A stretch of DNA of 6,136 bases, from NCBI GenBank assembly GCA_023392225.1, contig JAEVZM010000098.1:1-6136 (forward strand). The letters run 5' to 3'. Positions 1 to 6,110 of the stretch are shown one piece after another. Origin of the DNA: Pseudomonadota bacterium (lineage in GTDB: Bacteria; Pseudomonadota; Alphaproteobacteria; Rhizobiales; Kaistiaceae). The position numbers and the translations under genes were made by a program. Below the pieces are notes generated by a model, which was given only the letters and a program-made list of their open reading frames with translations, was not told the origin of the DNA and did no database searches. The stretch's first letter is position 1. Each line of letters begins with the position of its first letter.

Positions 1-1
1 C

Positions 2-1159
2 GCCGTGTCTCGCGGCCATCGCGAGGCCACCCCATCCGCCGCACCTGCCCCCACGGCGACGCTGGACATGGCCACCGACGACTTCGCCGCGGCGGCGGCC
101 GGGGATGCCTCCGGCAACGTTCTCGACAGCTACGTCGCGCTCGCCAGCGCCGCGGGCCGGCCGCCCGCCATGGCCGACCGGGCACGCCTGTTCTCGGCCC
201 GGATGCTCCCCGGCCCGAGCGGGCTGCGCAGCGCGTCAGCGCTCGCCCTCTGCATGGCCCTCGCCTATGGTACCCACTGGCTGCCGCTCGGCCAGCACTG
301 GTTCTGGGTGCCGCTGACGGTCTCGCTGGTGATGAAGCCCGACCTCGGCTCGATCTTCGCCCGGGCGATCCTTCGCTCGGGTGGAACGATCGTCGGCGCC
401 GTGATCGGCGTGGCGCTGATGGCCCTGGTGCCGAGGGACCTCGAGATGGCCCTGGTGATCGCCGTCCTCGCGCTTCTCCTGCCCTGGTCGATGCGGCCGT
501 CCTACGCGGTGCAGGCCCTCGTCCTCACCCCGATGGTGCTGATCCTCATCGGAACCATCTCGCCCGATACGGCCGACACGCGTCTCGCCCTCCATCGCAT
601 CCTCGATACCTGCCTGGGTGCCGGCATCGTGCTGATCTTCGGCTACTTCATCTGGCCGCGCCGGCATGCCGAGGAGTTCCAGACGACCTTCAACGCCGCG
701 AAGCAGGCCGTCTCCGCCTACCTTCGGGTTCTTGCCGTCCCCGGTGATACCGGGGCAGCGGGCGTGAGTTCGCGCGCCCTCCGCCGGGCCGCCTATGGCA
801 AGCTCTCCGAGTTCCATCACCGCCTCCAGCTGCTCATCGTCGAGCCGCCCCCGGCCAACCACGAGGCGATCGCCTGGTTCCCGCTGATCGCGACCGTCGA
901 GCGGATCTGCGACCGCATCACCGCCTTCGCGGGGGCGCCACCACGCCAGCTCTCGGACGCCGACGCGGGCTCGCTTCAGGCGCTCGCGGCCCGCATCGCG
1001 ATGCCACCCCGCGAGCGGGCGAAGCAGCCGCCGCTCGCCTATTCCGGCGCGGACACGGCGTTGGCGATCCTGGTCAATGGCGTCGCGGGCGAGCTGGAGC
1101 ATCTGGCGCGCATCCAGGCGGACGGCACCTTTCCGGAGCCGCCGGCTCCCGTCCGGTGA
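2..1159 (+). CDS. FUSC-family membrane protein, C-terminal part (cut at the 5' edge)
   Basis: This is probably the C-terminal half of a fusaric-acid-resistance/aromatic-acid-efflux type (FUSC, YccS/YhfK-like) inner-membrane protein. A GTG at base 5 could start a 384-residue product. No ribosome site can be seen ahead of it and the frame is open to the window edge, so I read the gene as truncated. Counting from that GTG, residues 1-70 are an Ala/Pro-rich soluble linker. Residues about 74-218 hold a run of hydrophobic segments with the family-typical HWFWVPLTVSLVMKPDLG stretch (98-115), ending at WPRR (217-220). This matches the FUSC_2-type domain, which usually occupies the second half of proteins of about 700 residues. 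Residues 220-384 form a helical cytoplasmic tail. The gene stops at TGA 1157-1159 and converges with the permease gene 23 bp away. Substrate unknown; family members are proposed to export aromatic acids, but many are uncharacterised. Confidence 0.85.
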   Translation, partial: AVSRGHREATPSAAPAPTATLDMATDDFAAAAAGDASGNVLDSYVALASAAGRPPAMADRARLFSARMLPGPSGLRSASALALCMALAYGTHWLPLGQHWFWVPLTVSLVMKPDLGSIFARAILRSGGTIVGAVIGVALMALVPRDLEMALVIAVLALLLPWSMRPSYAVQALVLTPMVLILIGTISPDTADTRLALHRILDTCLGAGIVLIFGYFIWPRRHAEEFQTTFNAAKQAVSAYLRVLAVPGDTGAAGVSSRALRRAAYGKLSEFHHRLQLLIVEPPPANHEAIAWFPLIATVERICDRITAFAGAPPRQLSDADAGSLQALAARIAMPPRERAKQPPLAYSGADTALAILVNGVAGELEHLARIQADGTFPEPPAPVR

Positions 1160-1182
1160 GCGCGGGGCGCTGCCAGCGGCGC

Positions 1183-2418
1183 CTACGCGCCGAGGAACAG
1201 GATCCAGACGGTGGCGACGGCCATGCACGCGGCCGTCACCGGCGCGCCGACCCGCACGAACTCGCCGAAGGATATCCTGATGCCGTTGGCCGCCGCCTGT
1301 TCGACGGTGATGATCCCGGCGAGGCTGCCGAAGACGACGATGTTGCCCGAGAAGCTCGTCCCCATCGACATTACGGCGCCGAGCATCTCGGGGTCCCGGA
1401 CGTGGTGCAGCAGCGGCAGCAGCAGCATCACGGTCGGGTTGTTGCCGATCAGGTCGCTCACCACCGCCACCACCCAGAGCAGGATCGTCGGATTGTGGAT
1501 GTCGACACCCATCGCCCGAAGCTCGCCGACGAGCTCCTTGGGGATGCCGGTCGCGGCAAACGCCGCATTGACCACGAACAGGCCGACGACGAGCAGGATC
1601 AGGTTGTAGTCGACCTTCGACAGGACGTCCCCGGAGGCGATCTTGCGGTTGACCAGCAGCACGCCCGCCGCGGCGAGCGCGATCAACTCCCTCGGCCAAG
1701 GGCTGAAGATGAAGGCGAGGATCACGGCGATCGCCACGACACCCGCCTTCAGCGTCTCGATCCGGTTGAAGGGAACCGGCACCGGCGGGGCGACGGCCGC
1801 GGCCGTGCTGCCCGTCAGCTCCCAGCGGCCGCGATAGAGGAAGGCGACGATCGCCCAGGTGAGCGGCAGCGCCACCAGCGAGGGCAGGAGCGATACGCCG
1901 AGGAAGCCCGTGAAGGAGAGCTGCAGCGTCTGCCCGACGATCATGTTGTGCGGGCTGCCGATCAGCGTCGCCGAGGAGCCGATATTGGTGGCGAAGCAGA
2001 AGCCGAGCAGGAACGGCACCGGATTGAGCTTCCGCGCCAGCGTCGCCGAGACGAGGAGCGGGGTCATCGCCACGGCAATGACGTCGTTGGTGAGCACCGC
2101 CGACAGCGCGCAGCCGGTGACGATCAGGATGGCGAGCAGGACCGGCGGCTTCACGGCCAGCGTGCCGATCCGCTCGGCGGTCCAGGCATAGAAGCCCGAG
2201 ATCGTGAAGGCGGCGGCGACCACCATCAGGCCGAAGAGCATGCCGATCGTGCGGTAGTCGATGGCGTTCCAGGCCGCCTGCGGGGTGATGCTGCCGACGA
2301 CCAGCATCGCCAGCATGCCGACCAGGGCGGCTCCGGTGCGGTCGACGCGGAAGCCCGGCAGCTGGCCGAAGCCCATCGCCAGGTAGACCAGAAGGAAGAT
2401 GAGAAGCGTGGTGTCCAT
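1183..2418 (-). CDS. ArsB/NhaD/SLC13-type ion permease
   Basis: This is a 411-residue inner-membrane secondary transporter of the ion-transporter superfamily (ArsB, NhaD, YbiR, SLC13 relatives), probably moving an anion or Na+ with H+. It is built as two related halves. The first half carries SAVLTNDVIAVAMTPL (106-121) and the signature NIGSSATLIGSPHN (145-158). The second half carries the matching SDLIGNNPTVMLLLP (321-335) and GTSFSGNIVVFGSLAG (353-368). These paired TND/GNNP and NIGS/GN re-entrant motifs, with about 10-11 hydrophobic segments, define the fold. I chose ATG 2416-2418 because the product then begins directly with the first membrane segment (MDTTLLIFLL). The frame stays open 47 codons further to 2559, but that extension is basic, Pro-rich and unlike a membrane-protein N-terminus. 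The Shine-Dalgarno at 2418 is weak. The stop is TAG 1183-1185. It is divergent from the CLC gene. Substrate (arsenite, phosphate, dicarboxylate, Na+) cannot be assigned. Confidence 0.9.
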   Translation of the reverse strand: MDTTLLIFLLVYLAMGFGQLPGFRVDRTGAALVGMLAMLVVGSITPQAAWNAIDYRTIGMLFGLMVVAAAFTISGFYAWTAERIGTLAVKPPVLLAILIVTGCALSAVLTNDVIAVAMTPLLVSATLARKLNPVPFLLGFCFATNIGSSATLIGSPHNMIVGQTLQLSFTGFLGVSLLPSLVALPLTWAIVAFLYRGRWELTGSTAAAVAPPVPVPFNRIETLKAGVVAIAVILAFIFSPWPRELIALAAAGVLLVNRKIASGDVLSKVDYNLILLVVGLFVVNAAFAATGIPKELVGELRAMGVDIHNPTILLWVVAVVSDLIGNNPTVMLLLPLLHHVRDPEMLGAVMSMGTSFSGNIVVFGSLAGIITVEQAAANGIRISFGEFVRVGAPVTAACMAVATVWILFLGA

Positions 2419-2540
2419 GGTGCTTATCGGCGCCTGATGTGGCTGGGGTCCCGGCGCGGGGCGATGCGGCGGAGGGCGCCGTACGCTCCGCCATTCGCTT
2501 GCGATACAGCGGACGTCCCTTGCGACGGCACGCTGCCCGG

Positions 2541-2570
2541 CGGACAGCATGCCGCGCATTCCACTACGAT
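2541..2570 (+). promoter_or_regulatory. Candidate sigma70-type promoter for the CLC gene
   Basis: CGGACA (2541-2546) and TACGAT (2565-2570) each match four of six consensus positions, with an 18-nt spacer. They would give a 5' leader of roughly 35 nt before the TTG start at 2613. In GC-rich DNA such matches are common by chance, so this is only a candidate. Confidence 0.25.
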
Positions 2571-2587
2571 GATCATTGCTGCGTCAG
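2558..2587 (-). promoter_or_regulatory. Candidate overlapping promoter for the permease gene
   Basis: Read on the minus strand, CTGACG (2587-2582) and TGGAAT (2563-2558) each match four of six consensus bases, with an 18-nt spacer. This would overlap the CLC promoter candidate and leave a leader of about 130 nt before ATG 2418. It is weak evidence, offered because it lies in the only long intergenic region of the window. Confidence 0.15.
2567..2578. repeat. Short palindrome in the divergent intergenic region
   Basis: CGATGATCATTG contains the perfect 8-bp palindrome ATGATCAT (2569-2576), extended to 12 bp with one mismatched pair. It is A/T-rich in an otherwise GC-rich region and sits over the candidate -10/start area of the CLC promoter and within the spacer of the opposite candidate. 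A regulator-binding site is possible but unproven. Confidence 0.25.
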
Positions 2588-2602
2588 GCCTGGAATCGAG
2601 TC

Positions 2603-2615
2603 GGAGGACATCTTG
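2603..2615 (+). promoter_or_regulatory. Ribosome binding site and TTG start of the CLC gene
   Basis: GGAGG (2603-2607) stands 5 nt before TTG (2613-2615). No ATG or GTG in this frame between here and the first membrane helix is so well placed. This decides the start: upstream in-frame ATG 2439 would add 58 non-conserved residues rich in Arg. Confidence 0.75.
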
Positions 2616-3992
2616 AGCGTACTGAACGGGCCCGGGTCGTCAGGTGGTGGTGGCGAGATACTATTCTACATCGCGGCGGTGGTCGTCGGCGCGATTACGG
2701 GCTTGCTCGGCACCATCCTGCATCTGGGGACCGACCGGCTCCTTCACTGGCCGACGCTGCTCCGCGAGCATGTCGATCTCGATGGCACCGGCCTGCTGCT
2801 GCTCAGCGGCGCGATCGCAGCGGCCATAGTGCTCCTCGCGGTCTGGCTGGTACGCACCTTCGCGCCGGAGGCCGGCGGCTCGGGCGTCCAGGAGATCGAG
2901 GGCGCAATGGTGGGGCTGCGCCGGGTCCGGTGGGCCCGTGTCCTCCCGGTCAAGTTCTTCGGCGGCTTCCTGGCGATCGGCTCCGGGCTCGTGGTCGGCC
3001 GCGAAGGGCCAACCATCCACATCGGCGCCTCGGTCGCCCAGGCCTTCTCCGAGCGCTTCGGATTCAGCGTCCGCGACGGGCGCGGCCTCCTCGCCGCCGG
3101 CGGTGCGGCCGGGCTCGCGGCCGCCTTCAGCGCGCCGCTCGCCTCGATCCTCTTCGTCATCGAGGAGACCCGGCGCCAGTTCCCCTACTCGCTGAAGACC
3201 TACACCGCGCTGATGCTCGCCTCGGCCACCAGCGGCGTCGTCACCGAGGCGATCGCCGGGCGCCGGCCGTTCATGGATATCGGCGTCGGCGAGATGCCGC
3301 TGACCTGGCTGCCTGCCTTCGTCCTGCTCGGCATCCTGCTCGGCGGGCTCGGCGTCGTGTTCAATCGCACGCTGATCTGGTCGCTGAACTCCGCCCTCGC
3401 CATCGGGCGCCGCACCTCGTTCTACCTCGTGCCGCTGATCGTCGGCTTCGCCGTCGGCATTCTCCTGATCGTCCGGCCGGAGGCGACGATGGGCGGCGAG
3501 AACCTCGCCGTGCATCTGGTCAGCGAGAACCTGCCGCTGGGAATCGTCGCGCTGATCGTGCTCATCCGCTTCGTCATGTCGATGGCCAGCTACTCGACCG
3601 GCGTGCCGGGCGGCATCTTCGCCCCGATCCTGTCGCTCGCCACCGCCATAGGCCTGCTCTTCGGCATCGTCCTGTCGTCGCTGCTGCCGGTGCCGGAGGG
3701 CATGGAGGCCGCGCTGGCCGTGGCCGCGATGGGCGGACTGTTCTCGGCCACCGTCCGCGCGCCGCTGGTCGGCATCGTCCTGATCGCGGAGCTTACCGGC
3801 GCCTACTCGGCGCTGATCCCGGCGATCATCACCTGCGTGTTCGCCAATCTCGTCGCCGACTGGCTTGGCGGGCGCCCGATCTACGAGGTGCTGCTCGAGC
3901 GGACCCTGGCGCTGGCCGGCGAGAAGCCCCCGGCCAACGCCGCGCCGACGGCCGACGACTCGCCGCAGATCGGCGGCTGGGACCAGCGCTAG
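2613..3992 (+). CDS. clcA: ClcA-type H+/Cl- exchange transporter
   Basis: This is a 459-residue CLC-family inner-membrane protein, expected to exchange Cl- for H+ as a homodimer. The functional residues align with E. coli ClcA: the selectivity loop GSG (89-91, Ser90 = Ser107), GREGP (129-133) with gating Glu131 (= Glu148), the internal proton glutamate in IEE (Glu185 = Glu203), GGIFAP (333-338), and chloride-coordinating Tyr424 (= Tyr445) in GGRPIY. Both coupling glutamates and the tyrosine are present, so it should be an antiporter rather than a channel. The GREGP sequence argues against the fluoride-specific CLC-F branch. One change is GSGVQ where ClcA has GSGIP. There are no CBS domains; the tail after about 435 is short, Ala/Pro-rich and hydrophilic. 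The start is TTG 2613 behind GGAGG, and TAG ends at 3992. In enterobacteria ClcA supports extreme acid resistance; whether that holds here is unknown. Confidence 0.95.
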   Translation: MSVLNGPGSSGGGGEILFYIAAVVVGAITGLLGTILHLGTDRLLHWPTLLREHVDLDGTGLLLLSGAIAAAIVLLAVWLVRTFAPEAGGSGVQEIEGAMVGLRRVRWARVLPVKFFGGFLAIGSGLVVGREGPTIHIGASVAQAFSERFGFSVRDGRGLLAAGGAAGLAAAFSAPLASILFVIEETRRQFPYSLKTYTALMLASATSGVVTEAIAGRRPFMDIGVGEMPLTWLPAFVLLGILLGGLGVVFNRTLIWSLNSALAIGRRTSFYLVPLIVGFAVGILLIVRPEATMGGENLAVHLVSENLPLGIVALIVLIRFVMSMASYSTGVPGGIFAPILSLATAIGLLFGIVLSSLLPVPEGMEAALAVAAMGGLFSATVRAPLVGIVLIAELTGAYSALIPAIITCVFANLVADWLGGRPIYEVLLERTLALAGEKPPANAAPTADDSPQIGGWDQR

Positions 3993-4006
3993 CGGGACCG
4001 GCCCGC
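3992..4006 (+). terminator. Short GC hairpin at the end of the CLC gene
   Basis: GCGGG (3992-3996) and CCCGC (4002-4006) can pair around a 5-nt loop directly at the TAG stop, in the 44-bp gap between two convergent genes. There is no T-run on either side, so it is not a standard intrinsic terminator. It may simply block exonucleases or be a chance pairing. Confidence 0.2.
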
Positions 4007-4036
4007 GCGCCCCGGCGATACCCCGCACGGCGACCC

Positions 4037-4879
4037 TCACCGGCGGCTTTCGCGGATCATCAGGGCGGCGCCGCCCAGGAAGCCGAACGCCCCCACGAAC
4101 AGGTGGACATTGGCGACGTCGGCGATCCACGCCGCCTCGGCGGTCGGCGGGACGTAGGCCAGCGTCGAGGCCGTCATGAAGGCGACCGAGCCGACGAGAT
4201 TGGCGAAGACGATCTGCCAGTCGAGGTTGGTCGGATCCCAGCTCCAGTAGCTGTGCGACGTCTCGATGAACGCGAGATAGCTCGACACCAGGAACATGAT
4301 CGAGCCCAGCATGCCGGGGATCCAGATCACGAGGTCCTGCGCGAACCAGCCGTCGGGCGCCCGCAGCGCATCGAACGTGTTGAAGTTGAAATCGATGGTG
4401 CCGATGAACTGGGTGAGCGTGCTCCACCAGCCGACGCTCGCCGGATGCCAGCCGATCAGCGAGACCGAGCGCCGGGTGGCCGGCGTCGCCGGGCCGGGCG
4501 CGAACTCCGGCGCATTGGCCGACTGGAAGTGCTGAAGATAGCCGGCGATCGTGAACGGCACCGAGCCGCAGAAGAACACCAGATTGATGCTGCCGGTCGG
4601 TGGCGCCACGGGCGCGGGCAGCAGCGACAGGGCGGCGCCGAGCATGAACAGGAGCGAGCCGAGCGCGAAGAGGGCAGCAACGCTGAGGTTGTACTCCGGC
4701 GTACGCCAGAACGGCCCGCGCTCCTGCGCCCGGATCGTTCCCTCGAGGCCCTTCCGCTCGGCCCGGGCGATCCAGACGAAGCGGTGGCCGCCGATCGTAT
4801 AGGTCCGCAGCGTGACGAACGGCCATGGCCCGAGGGCGTGGACATGGAGGCCCTTCGGAAGCACGAATGGGTGTTTCAC
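4037..4879 (-). CDS. Uncharacterised six-helix membrane protein with G-x3-F repeats (YrhK-like)
   Basis: The function of this 280-residue protein is not known. Residues 1-60 are soluble and include TLRTYTIGGHRFVWIARAERKG (split at about 23-44), rich in Arg and aromatics. Six hydrophobic segments follow at about 63-87, 98-117, 150-168, 182-204, 222-243 and 255-275. Each contains G-[STA]-x2-F: GSLLF 74, GSVPF 105, GTIDF 160, GSIMF 192, GSVAF 230 and GAFGF 263. Two also follow W-x-P-x4-W-x8 (W144 and W214), so the protein looks built from duplicated units. The GS-x2-F hairpins resemble the small YrhK-type membrane domain, and I recall similar unnamed proteins in actinobacteria; both are from memory. 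The start is GTG (4877-4879) with a G-run 8 nt upstream; later GTG starts cannot be excluded. The stop is TGA 4037-4039. It lies 79 bp downstream of the amidase gene on the same strand, so co-transcription is plausible. No catalytic motif is seen. Confidence 0.75.
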   Translation of the reverse strand: MKHPFVLPKGLHVHALGPWPFVTLRTYTIGGHRFVWIARAERKGLEGTIRAQERGPFWRTPEYNLSVAALFALGSLLFMLGAALSLLPAPVAPPTGSINLVFFCGSVPFTIAGYLQHFQSANAPEFAPGPATPATRRSVSLIGWHPASVGWWSTLTQFIGTIDFNFNTFDALRAPDGWFAQDLVIWIPGMLGSIMFLVSSYLAFIETSHSYWSWDPTNLDWQIVFANLVGSVAFMTASTLAYVPPTAEAAWIADVANVHLFVGAFGFLGGAALMIRESRR

Positions 4880-4889
4880 GCAGGCAGCC

Positions 4890-4903
4890 CCCGCCCCGGC
4901 GGG
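4890..4903 (-). promoter_or_regulatory. GC hairpin over the ribosome-site region of the membrane-protein gene
   Basis: CCCGC (4890-4894) and GCGGG (4899-4903) pair around a 4-nt loop. On the minus strand this lies 10-24 nt ahead of the GTG at 4879 and overlaps the G-run (4892-4888) that is the only Shine-Dalgarno-like sequence there. It could limit translation, or act as a weak processing/attenuation stem between two tandem genes. No T-run is present. Confidence 0.25.
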
Positions 4904-4958
4904 CGCCCCGCGAGGCGGCCTGCCCCCTCGCGTCGGTGGTGGCCGGAGCCCGGAACGA

Positions 4959-6077
4959 TCACGCCGTCTTCGGGCCCGTCATGATGTCGGAGGCATCCCA
5001 GACGCCACTGCGCACCCGCTCGAGCGGGATCACGGCGGGCTCCTTCCGGTCGGCGAACTTGGCGAGGTCGAACGAGGCGAAGTTCATGCTCTTGTAGTCG
5101 CGAACCCACAGGCGCTGGCGCTCGAGGTCGGACATGCTGGTCCAGGACGTGAACTCGGTCGCGTAGGCGGCCTTGCCGCCGTCGTCGAGCCCCTTCACCT
5201 CGAGGTGGCTCTCCCCGCCCTGCGGATAGTCGATCGTCAGCCCCCGCGGCCGGTCGAAATTGTTGAGGATGTGGGCGAGCGTCTGCACCGCCTCGTCCGG
5301 CGTCGCCGCCTTCTCGGTGAACTGGGCGTAGAACACGGCCCGCACGAAACGCCCGACCGAGGTGTTCGACGCAGGCAGGCCGGCGGTGGCGATGCCGGAA
5401 TCGGGCTGGCTCGCCTTGTAGCCGCCGAAGGTCGAGGTCGGCGTGTCGACATTGGTGAGGAAGGTGTAGTTGTCGAGGTTGGTCAGGTGCCAGTCGAAGC
5501 GCGGGCCGTTGGTCATCACGCCGACGGGATTGTCGTAGACGTGCATCTCGCCATGGTCGAACTCGACGACGATGGCGGCGCCGGTCCGGTCGTGCAGGAC
5601 GTAGTGGAACGGCGACGTCACGCCGCCGAGGATGGCGAGCGGCACCAGCGCCAGCTGCTGGGCGGCGAGCGCCGCCTTCACCTCGGCGACGGTGGCGAAC
5701 TGGCCGAGCGCCCAGGCGCCGAGATCCGAGACCGACAGGACCGACCGCGTGACGTCGAGTGCCGCCTGCTTGTCGCTCGCCGCGGCGGGATAGGACAGGA
5801 CGCTGAAGGTCAGGCCCTGGTCGTTCAGGCCCTCGAGGACCTTGAGGTCGGCGATCGTCACCGGTGCCGCCTCGGTCGGCACCCGGTCCGGCATTGTGAT
5901 GGCGATGAAGGCATGCCTGGAGGCGAACGCCACCGGCTGGTCGCTGCCGACCTTGGACGTCAGCGGCACGCCGACCGGCAGATAGACGGCCTGGTACGGC
6001 AGGTCGACGGTCAGCTCCAGCGTCCGGCCGTAATAGACGTTGCCGGCAGCGTCCTTGTAGCTCAGGGACGTACACAT
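4959..6077 (-). CDS. Choloylglycine hydrolase / penicillin V acylase-family amidase (Ntn hydrolase)
   Basis: This 372-residue linear-amide C-N hydrolase has an N-terminal-nucleophile fold. Removal of the initiator Met would expose Cys2 as the catalytic nucleophile. The family's active-site set can be traced against bile salt hydrolases: Cys2, Arg18 (GRTLE), Asn85 (GLNDQGL), Asn190 (VMTNGPRFDWHLTNL, 187-201) and Arg243 (SVGRFVRA). The usual Asp21 is Glu here. ATG 6075-6077 is fixed by GGAGAG 7 nt upstream and by the Cys codon that follows, so there is no signal peptide and the enzyme should be cytosolic. Known proteobacterial penicillin V acylases are usually exported. Family substrates include conjugated bile salts, penicillin V and N-acyl-homoserine lactones; which applies here cannot be read from sequence. 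It is near full length for the family (about 315-370) and slightly long, with extra C-terminal sequence after about 320. It is first of two tandem minus-strand genes. The stop is TGA 4959-4961. Confidence 0.92.
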   Translation of the reverse strand: MCTSLSYKDAAGNVYYGRTLELTVDLPYQAVYLPVGVPLTSKVGSDQPVAFASRHAFIAITMPDRVPTEAAPVTIADLKVLEGLNDQGLTFSVLSYPAAASDKQAALDVTRSVLSVSDLGAWALGQFATVAEVKAALAAQQLALVPLAILGGVTSPFHYVLHDRTGAAIVVEFDHGEMHVYDNPVGVMTNGPRFDWHLTNLDNYTFLTNVDTPTSTFGGYKASQPDSGIATAGLPASNTSVGRFVRAVFYAQFTEKAATPDEAVQTLAHILNNFDRPRGLTIDYPQGGESHLEVKGLDDGGKAAYATEFTSWTSMSDLERQRLWVRDYKSMNFASFDLAKFADRKEPAVIPLERVRSGVWDASDIMTGPKTA

Positions 6078-6084
6078 ATCGTCG

Positions 6085-6090
6085 CTCTCC
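6085..6090 (-). promoter_or_regulatory. Ribosome binding site of the amidase gene
   Basis: On the minus strand GGAGAG lies 7 nt before ATG 6077. It fixes the Met-Cys start, which matters because Cys2 must become the N-terminal residue for catalysis. The open frame runs further upstream but I find no start codon in it before the window ends. Confidence 0.75.
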
Positions 6091-6094
6091 GCTA

Positions 6095-6110
6095 TGCGGC
6101 ACGGGCCGCA
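6095..6110. repeat. Perfect inverted repeat upstream of the amidase gene
   Basis: TGCGGC (6095-6100) and GCCGCA (6105-6110) form a perfect 6-bp dyad around a 4-nt centre, 17 nt upstream of the amidase start. It could be an operator or an RNA hairpin in the leader. It overlaps a second small dyad, CCGC-tat-GCGG (6089-6099), whose pairing would involve the first two bases of the ribosome site. Both may be chance in GC-rich DNA. Confidence 0.3.

Noticed and set aside
1166..1183. GGCGC/GCGCC hairpin between the FUSC and permease stops as a terminator
   Set aside because: It is only 5 bp with an 8-nt loop and no T-run, and is expected often by chance at this base composition.
1406..1430. CAG/CAGC-like triplet run inside the permease gene
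   Set aside because: It encodes the Leu-rich membrane segment MLLLPLL with CTG codons on the minus strand. It is ordinary codon preference, not a functional repeat.
236..2494. A 752-codon open frame on the minus strand across the FUSC and permease genes
   Set aside because: Its translation is Arg/Gly/Asp/His-rich with no domain and it lies over two well-supported genes in other frames. It is a shadow of high-GC codon use.
2419..2559. 47-residue N-terminal extension of the permease from ATG 2559
   Set aside because: The extension is basic and Pro-rich, not membrane-like, and would run through the likely promoter region. ATG 2418 gives a normal family N-terminus.
2613..3992. Possible fluoride-specific CLC-F transporter
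   Set aside because: The protein has GREGP, Tyr424 and both coupling glutamates of the Cl-/H+ ClcA type, and lacks the altered gating-motif pattern of CLC-F.
2576..4984. Plus-strand frame of about 800 codons, and a minus-strand frame (2661-4826) of about 720 codons
   Set aside because: Both overlap the CLC and membrane-protein genes out of frame and have low-complexity Arg/Pro/Ala/Asp-rich translations with no recognisable motif.
4876..6102. Alternative 408-codon minus-strand frame over the amidase gene
   Set aside because: It is an Arg/Gly-rich shadow; the true frame holds every catalytic residue of the amidase and a good ribosome site.
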